A stretch of 64,000 bases of DNA from GCA-001735895 sp964488685. Its GTDB lineage: Bacteria; Pseudomonadota; Gammaproteobacteria; GCA-001735895. The notes beneath the pieces were generated by a model. That model saw only the letters and a program-made list of their open reading frames with translations, had not been told where the DNA came from and did no database searches. Shown here piece after piece: positions 17,667-25,653 of this stretch. The position numbers and the translations under genes were made by a program. The DNA is taken from contig CAZAVY010000003.1 in NCBI GenBank assembly GCA_964488685.1, positions 1 through 64,000 of the forward strand. Reading direction: 5' to 3'. Each line of letters opens with the position of its first letter. Position 1 is the first letter of the stretch.

Positions 17667-18485
17667 ATGTATATTCCGAAACCGCTTGACGACAGGGTCA
17701 CTATTCCATACCTGAAAAAACTTAAGCAGCAGCAGGAAAAGTTCGCCTGCCTGACCGCTTACGATTACAGTTTTGCACGCCTGGTAGAGGAATGCGGCGT
17801 CGATGTAGTGCTGGTTGGAGATTCGCTCGGCATGGTTATCCAGGGACACGACACCACGATTCCGGTCACCCTGGAGGACATTGCCTACCACGGCAGGGCG
17901 GTTGCTGCCGGACTCGAAAACGCGATGTTGATGCTGGATATGCCCTTTGGCTCGCTCAATTCACCGCAACAGGCTCTCGACAATGCCAGCGAGTTGCTAA
18001 AATCGACCCGGGCCCAGGTGGTCAAGCTGGAAGGGGGTGAAACCCAGCTCAAGACCGTCGAGACGCTGGCCCGCTTTGGCATCGCCAGTTGCGCCCACCT
18101 GGGTCTGCAACCACAGATGGTAAACAAAATGGGGGGTTACCGGGTTCAGGGCAAGGCCAGGGGCGCGGCCAAACAAATGATTGCCACCGCAGTTGACCTG
18201 GAACAGGCCGGCAGCGACCTGCTGCTGCTGGAATGCGTGCCGGCAAACCTCGCCGCCGAGATTAGTGCGACACTCGAGATTCCGGTTATCGGTATCGGCG
18301 CCGGTGCCGATGTCGATGGGCAAATACTGGTGCTGCACGACATTCTCAATGTCACCGTTGGCAGGAAACCGAAATTTTCCAAGAATTTCATGCAGGGCCA
18401 ACCGAATATCCAGGGCGCGATCAGTCGCTATGTCCACGAAGTCAAACGCGGGCAGTTCCCCGACAATACGCACGCTTTTTCCTGA
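17667..18485 (+). CDS. panB: 3-methyl-2-oxobutanoate hydroxymethyltransferase
   Basis: First committed step of pantothenate synthesis: it adds a hydroxymethyl group from methylene-tetrahydrofolate to ketoisovalerate. The 272-residue TIM-barrel protein shows LTAYDYSFARLVEE, the metal and substrate site VLVGDSLGMVIQGHDTT, and the second half KLEGGE, GYRVQGK and PVIGIGAG. Its length is normal (E. coli 264). Its folate cofactor gives a functional link with folK just upstream. panC follows after 10 bases. Confidence 0.95.
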   Translation: MYIPKPLDDRVTIPYLKKLKQQQEKFACLTAYDYSFARLVEECGVDVVLVGDSLGMVIQGHDTTIPVTLEDIAYHGRAVAAGLENAMLMLDMPFGSLNSPQQALDNASELLKSTRAQVVKLEGGETQLKTVETLARFGIASCAHLGLQPQMVNKMGGYRVQGKARGAAKQMIATAVDLEQAGSDLLLLECVPANLAAEISATLEIPVIGIGAGADVDGQILVLHDILNVTVGRKPKFSKNFMQGQPNIQGAISRYVHEVKRGQFPDNTHAFS

Positions 18486-18495
18486 GGCTTAAGCC

Positions 18496-19347
18496 ATGTA
18501 CCAGGTCACCAGCGTCATCGAATTGCGCCAGCATGTGCAGCACTGGAAAGACCACGACCAGTCGATCGCTTTCGTTCCGACCATGGGTAATCTGCACGCC
18601 GGGCATATGTCGCTGATCGAAAAAGGTCTATCGCTGTGTGATCGCTGCCTGTGCAGTATTTTTGTCAACCCGATGCAGTTTGGTGCAAACGAGGATTTCA
18701 ACCATTATCCGCGTACCCTGGATAATGACATCGCACAACTCGATGCGAAAGGCTGCGACCTGGTTTACCTGCCAGCCGCGTCGGAGCTTTATCCACAGGG
18801 GCTCGACAAGATCAGTCATGTTGAAGTGACCGATTTGACCGAACGCTATGAAGGCGCGCACCGCCGCGGGCATTTCACCGGGGTTGCGACCGTGGTATTG
18901 AAGCTGTTCAACATCGTCAAACCCGATGTATCCGTGTTCGGTAAAAAGGACTACCAGCAGTACCGGGTAATCAGCAAAATGGTGGAGGACCTGAACCTGG
19001 AGGTGCAGATCATCGGCCAGGAAACCACGCGTGAAGCATCCGGGCTCGCCACCAGTTCGCGTAACCAGTACCTGAACCATGAACAAACGCAAAAAGCAGC
19101 GATGATCTACCAGCAATTGCGTCATACCGCAATACAGATCAACGAGGGTGAACATGATTTTAAAGCACTCGAGCAACGCGCTATCACAATCCTGGACGAG
19201 GCAGGATTTAAAACCGATTACTTCTGTATCTGTAACGCCGAGACCCTGTTACCTGCCACCACTGAAGACCGTGACCTGGTAGTTCTGGTTACCGCGGCGA
19301 TGGGTTCGACGCGTTTGCTCGACAACATCGAAGTATCGCTGTGGTAG
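18496..19347 (+). CDS. panC: Pantothenate synthetase (pantoate-beta-alanine ligase)
   Basis: Condenses pantoate and beta-alanine with ATP to give pantothenate. The 283-residue protein contains the nucleotide-binding VPTMGNLHAGHMSLIE (HxGH-type motif), SIFVNPMQFGANEDF, RRGHFTGVATVVLKLFNIV, FGKKDYQQ and the KMSKS-like region ASGLATSSRNQYL. It is the last gene of the pcnB operon and converges with the WYL regulator, with 9 bases between the stops. panD is not nearby. Confidence 0.95.
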   Translation: MYQVTSVIELRQHVQHWKDHDQSIAFVPTMGNLHAGHMSLIEKGLSLCDRCLCSIFVNPMQFGANEDFNHYPRTLDNDIAQLDAKGCDLVYLPAASELYPQGLDKISHVEVTDLTERYEGAHRRGHFTGVATVVLKLFNIVKPDVSVFGKKDYQQYRVISKMVEDLNLEVQIIGQETTREASGLATSSRNQYLNHEQTQKAAMIYQQLRHTAIQINEGEHDFKALEQRAITILDEAGFKTDYFCICNAETLLPATTEDRDLVVLVTAAMGSTRLLDNIEVSLW

Positions 19348-19356
19348 CCAGCTGGC

Positions 19357-20331
19357 TCAACTCCCGGCATATAAAGCCTGCATCCCGTCGATGCGACTTT
19401 TTACATTGTCGCGCAATTCCCGCGGTTCGAGCACTTCAATTTCGGCGCCGTACTTTAAAATATCCATTACCAGTTCCGTGTCCTGGCTATAGGGCACACG
19501 CAGAATGTAAAACCCCTGCTCGTCATATTCGCTGCTTTGCCCAGGATGCCAGGTCTCGCGAGAAACCCAGCGTGCGATCTGTGGACTGAAGCGCAGCACC
19601 GCCTGGCGGGTGTCGGCGCCGGAAAAAATTCCGTAGCCACTCTCGAGCTCCCGATTTAAATCCTGCGCATCAATTTCTAGCGCAGTTTCACGACTGATTT
19701 GCAGCGCCTTGATCGCATCGATCGCAAAACTGCGTAATGCCTTTCGCCAATGACACCAGGCATCCAGATACCAGTTGTCGCGATAATAAATCAGCCGTTG
19801 CGGCGAGACGCGACGTTCGCTGACGCTGTCGGTGGGTCTGCTGTAGTAGGTCATGTCGAGACATTTGCGCGTCAGCAAAGCATGGCAAAGCGTCTGGAAG
19901 TTTTCACTGCGATAGGTCTTTGCCGCGAGCGGTACAATGCGAATGCGGCGGGCGATTTCATCCGCGCTGTGATCTCCATCGTCCAGCAGCATGCGAATGC
20001 GCGAGCGCAATGGCTCGATGTGGCTCGACAACACTCCGGGTTGCAGGTTGTTAAGCAATGCATCCATGCTCAGCAGTGCCTGGATCTCGCTGGTGTTAAA
20101 CCATAGACCGGGTAATTGAAAGTGCTCACCGTCTTCAAGTTGCCGATAGCAGTAGCCACGGCGTTCATGATCCCAGACGATCGGCGCCGCGAGGCGGTCA
20201 CGCAAATACTCGAGGTCGCGTTTAAACGTCGCCGGTGAAACTTCGAGCGCACCAAGAAACTGCGCGCGCGTGACCACCCGCCGGTTGCACAACATCTGGT
20301 CGATCAGGTGAAATCGTTCGGTTCGATCCAT
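19357..20331 (-). CDS. WYL-domain transcriptional regulator (YafY/DeoR-like)
   Basis: A 324-residue DNA-binding regulator. The N-terminal winged helix (about 1-60) includes RVVTRAQFLGALEVSPATFKR. The WYL domain (about 140-220) carries its name-giving residues in NWYLDAWCHW, and a WCX-type C-terminal region (about 230-320) follows. WYL domains are thought to bind nucleic acid or nucleotide ligands, and many members control phage defence, DNA damage or metabolic genes. It diverges from the cupin-like gene at 20418, with an obvious double palindrome between them, so autoregulation and control of that gene are plausible. Confidence 0.88.
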   Translation of the reverse strand: MDRTERFHLIDQMLCNRRVVTRAQFLGALEVSPATFKRDLEYLRDRLAAPIVWDHERRGYCYRQLEDGEHFQLPGLWFNTSEIQALLSMDALLNNLQPGVLSSHIEPLRSRIRMLLDDGDHSADEIARRIRIVPLAAKTYRSENFQTLCHALLTRKCLDMTYYSRPTDSVSERRVSPQRLIYYRDNWYLDAWCHWRKALRSFAIDAIKALQISRETALEIDAQDLNRELESGYGIFSGADTRQAVLRFSPQIARWVSRETWHPGQSSEYDEQGFYILRVPYSQDTELVMDILKYGAEIEVLEPRELRDNVKSRIDGMQALYAGS

Positions 20332-20357
20332 TAAACAGGCCTGGTTTATTAATGATA

Positions 20358-20383
20358 GCTCATCTTATGAGCCACTAGTGGCT
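20358..20383. promoter_or_regulatory. Overlapping palindromes, candidate operator
   Basis: Two palindromes share three bases: GCTCATCTTATGAGC (20358-20372, six-base arms around CTT) and AGCCACTAGTGGCT (20370-20383, perfect). They lie in the 86-base gap between the divergent WYL regulator and the cupin-like gene, 25 bases upstream of the regulator start and 35 bases upstream of the other gene. Such a position fits an operator for the WYL protein; this is inference. Confidence 0.45.
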
Positions 20384-20417
20384 GGATAATAGCACGATCG
20401 AAATGACGGAGAACAAA

Positions 20418-20930
20418 ATGTTCTATCGCCTGCTTTACAAGCTTTCTGCCTATTGTCGATGTCGGGTCATTAATGGGCCCGATCAGCAACCCTACCTGGA
20501 ACGCTATCATATTCTGCGTCTGCCACTGGGTTACCAGGTGTATTTACATCGATTTGTCGCCAGCGACCCGGGGCGCGGCCTGCACAATCACCCCTGGAAT
20601 CATGCCATATCCCTGTTGCTTTGCGGCTCCTACCAGGAAACGCGCATGCTCGATGCCAACGCTGACAATGCTCTGCATAGCCGCTGGTTGCGACCGGGCC
20701 GGGTTAATTTTATTTCCGGAGAGGTGTTTCACCGCGTCAATATTCCTTCGGGAAAGGAGTGCTGGAGCCTTTTTATCCACGCGCCCAAGGCTAAGACCTG
20801 GGGGTTTATTCAGCGTCACGGGTACCTCGACCACAATGAAGTCGTGGCGCATGCGAGTAACCCGCTTTGGTGGAAACAGGCCAGGCGTCCAATTCACGAT
20901 CCGCAAATGCGCCTGCCCTGCCCGAGTTAA
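20418..20930 (+). CDS. Cupin-like protein of unknown function
   Basis: A 170-residue soluble protein that I cannot assign to a named family. The central part (GLHNHPWNHAISLLLCGSYQ, then RWLRPGRVNFISGEVFHRVN) has the spacing of His and Gly residues seen in metal-binding cupins: HNHPWNH would give motif 1, and FISGEVFHRV motif 2. The basic end may be disordered. I chose ATG 20418 because GGAG (20408-20411) lies 6 bases before it; ATG 20403 lacks a site. It is divergent from the WYL regulator and may be its target. Confidence 0.65.
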   Translation: MFYRLLYKLSAYCRCRVINGPDQQPYLERYHILRLPLGYQVYLHRFVASDPGRGLHNHPWNHAISLLLCGSYQETRMLDANADNALHSRWLRPGRVNFISGEVFHRVNIPSGKECWSLFIHAPKAKTWGFIQRHGYLDHNEVVAHASNPLWWKQARRPIHDPQMRLPCPS

Positions 20931-21082
20931 TAAGCGCTCTGACCGAGAGAAATGCAGGCAGGGTGCCGTCGCAGTAGAAAGGTGGTGAGAAATGCGGGTT
21001 AGTACCCCTCTGTTAATGATTTGCGCTGTGTCTTCGGCGTGTGATAATAACCAGCTATCTAGTATCTCAAGGTGAGAATTAC

Positions 21083-22714
21083 ATGACCGATAATCCGGTC
21101 TGGCGCTGGATCGACGATACCTTTCTGGATCTCGGGCGCCAGTTTCGCTGGTCGTACCTGCCACCGTTAATGATTTATCTTGCCGCCGGCGTGCAGGGAC
21201 TGACCGCGATCGTCGGTACTTTTTTCATCAAGGACTACCTCGACCTGTCCGCCGACTTCCTCGCCGGTTTGGCATTCTGGGCGGTCATTCCGTGGACGCT
21301 GAAAATGCCACTAGGGCACCTCGTCGATCTGATCTGGCGCCGTAAGGCGCTGTTGGTTTATATCGGCGCCAGCCTGATAACCCTGAGCATTCTCATTATG
21401 TACGGGGTTATCGCGCATACCGATACCCTGGACGCAATTCTGAAGATCGAGGCATGGTTTGTTATAGCAACCCTATTGGCACCGACCGGCTACGTGGTAC
21501 AGGATGTGGTCGCAGATGCGATGACCGTCGAAGCGGTGCCGACGATGGACGAACATGGCGCATCCTACTCCGATGGCAAAATCAAGGTCATGCACACCAC
21601 GATGCAAACCCTGGGCCGTATCGCAATCATCGGAGGACTGGCCGGCGTCGCTGCTTTGAACATCACCATGTTCAGCGGGGTTGAAGACATGACCGAAGCA
21701 ATAAAGATCGCGATCTACGCCGATATCTACCTGTTGGCGCTGGCCATTCCCCTGCTGTCGATATCCGGCGTGCTACTGGGGGCGATATTGTTACGGCGTC
21801 GCGCCAGGCACCTGCATGCGCAAGGCATCGATCATGCAAGCATCGATAAATTGCTGTTTGCACCCGCCGGGGAAATCCGGCCGAACTGGTGGATTCTCGG
21901 TGGCAGTCTGGTATTTACGGTATTCACGCTAGGCATGGGGATAAGCCAGGTTGCGTTTGCGCAGGAAATCATATTTATCGGTTCGATGGTCATCATATTA
22001 TTCCTGATGCATCGCCTGCTGCTCGAGCTCGATCCGGAAATGCGAAATATGCTGCTGGGAACCGCGGTCATCATCTTCGTATTCCGAGCGACACCGTTGC
22101 CGGGTCCGGGGGTCGCCTGGTTTGAAATCGATGTTCTCGGTTTCGATCAGCAGTTTCTTTCCGTATTGTCACTGATCGCCTCGATGCTAACGCTTTTCGG
22201 GATGATCGTGCTGCGACCGATGATGGCAACCCGATCCATCGCCTTCGTCATAATGCTGCTGACCATTGCGGCTGGAATTCTTGCGTTGCCGAATATCGGG
22301 CTTTACTACGGCGTCCACGAATGGACCGCGGCTCGTACCGGTGACATCGTCGACGCGCGTTTTATTGCGATTATCGATGTCGCACTCGAATCCCCGCTGG
22401 GCCAGATCGCGATGATCCCGATGTTGGCCTGGATCGCCCAAAACGCACCGCCGCATTTAAAAGCCACCTTTTTCGCGGTAATGGCATCCTTCACCAACCT
22501 GGCGCTTTCCGCATCGAGTCTCGGCACCCGCTATTTGAACGAGGTTTATACGGTGGCCCGGGAGGTGCGCGATCGTGTAACCGACACGGTTCAAACCGTA
22601 GCCGACTACAGCGAACTCGGCTGGCTGTTAATTAGCGTGGCGCTGATCGGATTGCTGGCGCCTTTACTTGCGATCGTGTTGGTTCAGCGTTCGAGATTAC
22701 ACACCCGACAATAA
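21083..22714 (+). CDS. BT1-type folate/biopterin transporter (MFS superfamily)
   Basis: An inner-membrane carrier of 543 residues with about twelve membrane segments. It resembles the folate-biopterin transporter (BT1) family known from trypanosomatids, plants and cyanobacteria. The markers seen are FFIKDYLDLSADFLAGLAFW, then PWTLKMPLGHLVDLIWRRK (the family's PW-lKPl.G-l-D motif after segment 2), and VVQDVVADAMTVEAVP (the DvvaDa motif). A long hydrophilic loop lies near 230-265. I chose ATG 21083 because AAGGTGAG precedes it. The substrate is inferred only from the family; substrates vary. It is a monocistronic gene. Confidence 0.75.
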   Translation: MTDNPVWRWIDDTFLDLGRQFRWSYLPPLMIYLAAGVQGLTAIVGTFFIKDYLDLSADFLAGLAFWAVIPWTLKMPLGHLVDLIWRRKALLVYIGASLITLSILIMYGVIAHTDTLDAILKIEAWFVIATLLAPTGYVVQDVVADAMTVEAVPTMDEHGASYSDGKIKVMHTTMQTLGRIAIIGGLAGVAALNITMFSGVEDMTEAIKIAIYADIYLLALAIPLLSISGVLLGAILLRRRARHLHAQGIDHASIDKLLFAPAGEIRPNWWILGGSLVFTVFTLGMGISQVAFAQEIIFIGSMVIILFLMHRLLLELDPEMRNMLLGTAVIIFVFRATPLPGPGVAWFEIDVLGFDQQFLSVLSLIASMLTLFGMIVLRPMMATRSIAFVIMLLTIAAGILALPNIGLYYGVHEWTAARTGDIVDARFIAIIDVALESPLGQIAMIPMLAWIAQNAPPHLKATFFAVMASFTNLALSASSLGTRYLNEVYTVAREVRDRVTDTVQTVADYSELGWLLISVALIGLLAPLLAIVLVQRSRLHTRQ

Positions 22715-22760
22715 GCTTCCGGTAATGGTTCGGTTTACGATCGAAACGATCGAGATCCCG

Positions 22761-23109
22761 CTACTGCAAGCGAACAGTGGTTAGTCTGCAATTTTGCGCC
22801 CGGTGAGCGACGCTATTGCCAGGCTGTTTGCCGGTATTGATTTCCCCCAGCGAGCTCCAGCCCGCCTCGATGTAGGTTGAAAAATCGGTTTGCGCCCAGG
22901 AGTCGAAGTATGGCCGGGCGAGGTAATCCCCGGGCATGATCAGTTCACGGCAATGGCGCCACCATTCGATGGTAATACCCGGCGTACCGGCACACTGGGC
23001 TATCCCCCATTCCCGACCTTCCCAGTCATGGTGAAACGGGGATTCGTCGGCCTCGACTTCGATCGGACCATAGCCTTAGTTTACCGCCGAGATCGTGAAT
23101 TCCATCCAT
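22761..23109 (-). pseudogene. Nitrile hydratase beta subunit relic (frameshifted, truncated)
   Basis: The frame opens with MDGIHDLGGK, the standard start of nitrile hydratase beta subunits. One base out of phase near 23077, the match continues as GYGPIEVEADESPFHHDWEG, EWWRHCRELIMPGDYLARPY and FDSWAQTDFSTYIEAG, then ends at TAG after about 115 codons. A normal subunit has over 200 residues, so the C-terminal SH3-like half is gone. The start lies 6 bases past the stop of an alpha-subunit relic, preserving the usual alpha-beta order. Confidence 0.78.
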
Positions 23110-23114
23110 AATCC

Positions 23115-23333
23115 CTAAGCCCCGCCCAGGTCACGGTCGGTACCGATCATAGAATTACGCGACACCCGCTCTGCCAATTCATCTTCGCTCATATCCCCGC
23201 TGTGCGGCGGACGCTGTGGTAACACCAGGTAGCGTAGTTCCGCGGTGCTGTCCCAAACACGAACTTCGACATCGTCGCCGATTTTGACGTCAAACTCAGC
23301 CAGCACGCTGCGCGGTTCACGCACCGTACGGGG
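23115..23333 (-). pseudogene. Nitrile hydratase alpha subunit relic (C-terminal fragment)
   Basis: About 72 codons that match the end of nitrile hydratase alpha: RTVREPRSVLAEFDVKIGDD, VEVRVWDSTAELRYLVLPQR and SRNSMIG. The catalytic metal-binding CxxCSC segment, which lies upstream in intact proteins, is missing. The frame is cut by TAA at 23334-23336, right where a GTCATTCCCGCG-type palindrome begins. This suggests that insertion or recombination at the repeat removed the 5' part. Confidence 0.8.
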
Positions 23334-23337
23334 TTAG

Positions 23338-23364
23338 GAGATTCCCGCTTGCGCGGGAATGACA
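23338..23364. repeat. GTCATTCCCGCG-type palindrome
   Basis: ATTCCCGC-TTGC-GCGGGAAT at 23341-23360, followed by GAC, is a member of the short palindromic repeat seen at many sites in this window. It lies between the stop of fghA (23366) and the broken nitrile hydratase alpha frame, and could also act as a weak terminator for fghA. Confidence 0.7.
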
Positions 23365-23365
23365 A

Positions 23366-24202
23366 TTACCTCAGGAAACCGGCGTGGTAGTCGAAGTGAT
23401 CCTCGATGAAACTCGCGATGAAATGGTAGCTGTGATCGTATCCGGGTTGCATGCGCAGATTCAACGACTGATCCGCAGCATCGCAGGCGACCTGAAAATT
23501 ATCCGGCAACAGCTGACCTTGATGCAGAAACTCGTCAGCCTCCCCCTGGTCGATCAGGATATCGCCAACCCTTGCACCGTCCCGTACCAGGCAGGTTGCA
23601 TCATAAGTTTCCCAGACCGTGCTGTCGTCACCGAGATAGGCGCCGAAACAGCCCTTGCCCCAATCACAATTAACGGGATTGGTGATCGGAGAAAACGCGG
23701 ATACCGAACGAAAAGCATCGGGCAGTTTGAGTGCACAGATCAGCGCACCATGTCCACCCATCGAATGTCCGGAAACCGATTTAACCCCTGGAATCAACGG
23801 CAGCCTAGCCTCGAGCAGGGAGGGTAACTCGCCGGTTACGTAGTCGAACATATTAAAGTGCGGAGTCCATGGAGTTTGGGTTGCGTTGACATAAAACCCT
23901 GCGGCCTGGCCCAGATCGTAGCGCTCGGGTTCATCGGCAACCGCTTCACCGCGTGGACTGGTATCCGGAAAAATCACCGCAATTCCGTGTTTGGCGGCAA
24001 AGCGTTGAAACCCGCCCTTGGTGCGCGCATTGTCATCGCTGCAGGTTAATCCCGACAGCCAGTACAGTGCGGGAACCCTGGCCTGTCTCGATCCAGGGGG
24101 CAGGTAAACCGAAAATGTCATCTCGCACCGGCAACTAACCGATTGGTGAGTGTATCGGATCAGATAGCCACCACTTTCCTTGATGCTTTCGATTTCTTTC
24201 AT
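23366..24202 (-). CDS. fghA: S-formylglutathione hydrolase
   Basis: Hydrolyses S-formylglutathione to formate and glutathione, the second step of glutathione-dependent formaldehyde removal. The 278-residue alpha/beta hydrolase shows the nucleophile elbow GHSMGGHGALICALK, the oxyanion region LYWLSGLTCSDDNARTKGGF, DTSPRG, and the catalytic Asp and His in DQGEADEFL and GYDHSYHFIASFIEDH. It starts 6 bases after the frmA stop, so the two form an operon. It ends next to a palindromic repeat. Confidence 0.95.
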   Translation of the reverse strand: MKEIESIKESGGYLIRYTHQSVSCRCEMTFSVYLPPGSRQARVPALYWLSGLTCSDDNARTKGGFQRFAAKHGIAVIFPDTSPRGEAVADEPERYDLGQAAGFYVNATQTPWTPHFNMFDYVTGELPSLLEARLPLIPGVKSVSGHSMGGHGALICALKLPDAFRSVSAFSPITNPVNCDWGKGCFGAYLGDDSTVWETYDATCLVRDGARVGDILIDQGEADEFLHQGQLLPDNFQVACDAADQSLNLRMQPGYDHSYHFIASFIEDHFDYHAGFLR

Positions 24203-24208
24203 TTTTAG

Positions 24209-25330
24209 TCAGCCCGAAAAAATGACGACTGATTTAATGCTCTTGCCTTCATGCATCAAATCAAACGCGGTATTGATCTGTTCCAGCGGCATGGTATGGG
24301 TCACCAGGCTGTCGAGTTCAATCCTGCCATCCATATATTGATCTACCATACCCGGCAGTTCGGTGCGCCCCTTGACACCACCGAATGCGGTACCGATCCA
24401 GCGCCGACCGACAACGAGGTTAAAAGGGCGAGTCCTGATTTCCTCACCGGCACCCGCGACCCCGATAATGGTCGAAACCCCCCAACCCATTTGCGTACAT
24501 TCCAGGGCGTCCCGCATTACCTTGACGTTACCGATGCATTCGAAAGAGTAATCGACACCACCACCGGTCATTTCCTGGATATACTCCGGCAGGGAGCCGT
24601 CGACTTCCCCGGGATTAACGAAGTCGGTGGCACCGAGGGATTTCGCCATTTCCCATTTATCAGGATTGATATCGACCGCCAGAATACGTTCGGCCTTTGC
24701 CATAACCGCACCCTGAACCGCCGACAGACCCACGGTTCCCAAACCGAATACCGCAACCGAGGAACCGGCTTCAACCTTTGCCGTATTCAATACCGCACCG
24801 ATTCCAGTGGTTACTCCGCAGCCGAGTAAACAAGCCTTGTCCAGCGGCGCTGCCTTGTTGATTTTTGCGAGCGCGATTTCAGGCACAACAGTGTACTCGG
24901 AAAATGTCGAGCAACCCATGTAGTGATAGAGTTCTTTTCCGTTATGGGTAAATCGACGGGTACCGTCGGGCATGAAACCGGTCCAGACCGTAGCGGCAAT
25001 CGACTGGCACAGGTTGGTTTTATCGGAACTACAGAATGAACAGGTGGATTCACCGCATTCGGGAATATAGAGCGGGATTACATGATCGCCCACGCTCAGA
25101 CCGTTAACACCCGGACCACACTCGACTACCTCGCAGCCTCCTTCATGCCCCAAAATGGCGGGAAAGGCGCCTTCAGGATCTTCACCCGACAGGGTAAAGG
25201 CATCGGTATGACATACCCCGGATGCGTGCACTTTCAACAGGACTTCACCTTGCGACGGACCCGCCACTTCAACTTCTTCAATTTCAAGCGGCTTGTTGGG
25301 TTCCCACGCGACCGCAGCTCTTGATTTCAT
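24209..25330 (-). CDS. frmA: S-(hydroxymethyl)glutathione dehydrogenase (class III alcohol dehydrogenase)
   Basis: Oxidises the formaldehyde-glutathione adduct with NAD+. The 373-residue zinc enzyme shows the catalytic zinc ligands in SGVCHTDAF and GHEGG, the nucleotide fold VFGLGTVGLSAVQGA, and the PFNLVVGRRWIGTAFGGVKGR segment of class III enzymes. The structural zinc loop reads ECGESTCSFC...NLC, two residues longer between the first and second Cys than the usual CGECKFC. The stretch TVWTGFMPDGTRRF also departs from the common TQGKGLMPDGTSRF. Gene order with fghA supports the role. Confidence 0.92.
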   Translation of the reverse strand: MKSRAAVAWEPNKPLEIEEVEVAGPSQGEVLLKVHASGVCHTDAFTLSGEDPEGAFPAILGHEGGCEVVECGPGVNGLSVGDHVIPLYIPECGESTCSFCSSDKTNLCQSIAATVWTGFMPDGTRRFTHNGKELYHYMGCSTFSEYTVVPEIALAKINKAAPLDKACLLGCGVTTGIGAVLNTAKVEAGSSVAVFGLGTVGLSAVQGAVMAKAERILAVDINPDKWEMAKSLGATDFVNPGEVDGSLPEYIQEMTGGGVDYSFECIGNVKVMRDALECTQMGWGVSTIIGVAGAGEEIRTRPFNLVVGRRWIGTAFGGVKGRTELPGMVDQYMDGRIELDSLVTHTMPLEQINTAFDLMHEGKSIKSVVIFSG

Positions 25331-25359
25331 AATTGCTCCTGAGATTATTTACGAGTTAT

Positions 25360-25527
25360 TTGATCCGGAATTTCATAAATCATGCGCAAGCTCGCTAATC
25401 TATTGATTCCACGGGGAATAATGTCTCGGTCGCTGGTGATCGTGGATACGGGACTCCTTTCGGTTGTTCCTTGTGAAATCAATATCCTGCGCGATCTTTG
25501 CGCAGATCTATGAAACTTCCGGCTTAT
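25360..25527. mobile_element. MITE-like long palindromic element, diverged copy 3
   Basis: A 168-bp palindromic stretch filling the gap upstream of frmA. The outer arms are CCGGAATTTCATAAATCATG (from 25365) and, on the other strand from 25522, CCGGAAGTTTCATAGATCTG. The inner arms TATTGATTCCACGGGGAA and TATTGATTTCACAAGGAA are also complementary with few changes. Its length and the ordered blocks CCGGA, TTTCAT, CTGC, GCGCAGGA and TTGnTTYC match copies at 4453 and 56399, so it is probably the same family at greater age. The rest of 25331-25653 shows no gene. Confidence 0.6.
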
Positions 25528-25653
25528 TGATGGCAGACTAAATAGAATACACAGATCCGTCAAGCTGCCCCCTTAGCTTTAAACCGAGTAAAATAAATGA
25601 ATTAGTTTCAGTTTTTCCACTCAAAGATTTAACTACCCGGCGACGAGGTTGAG

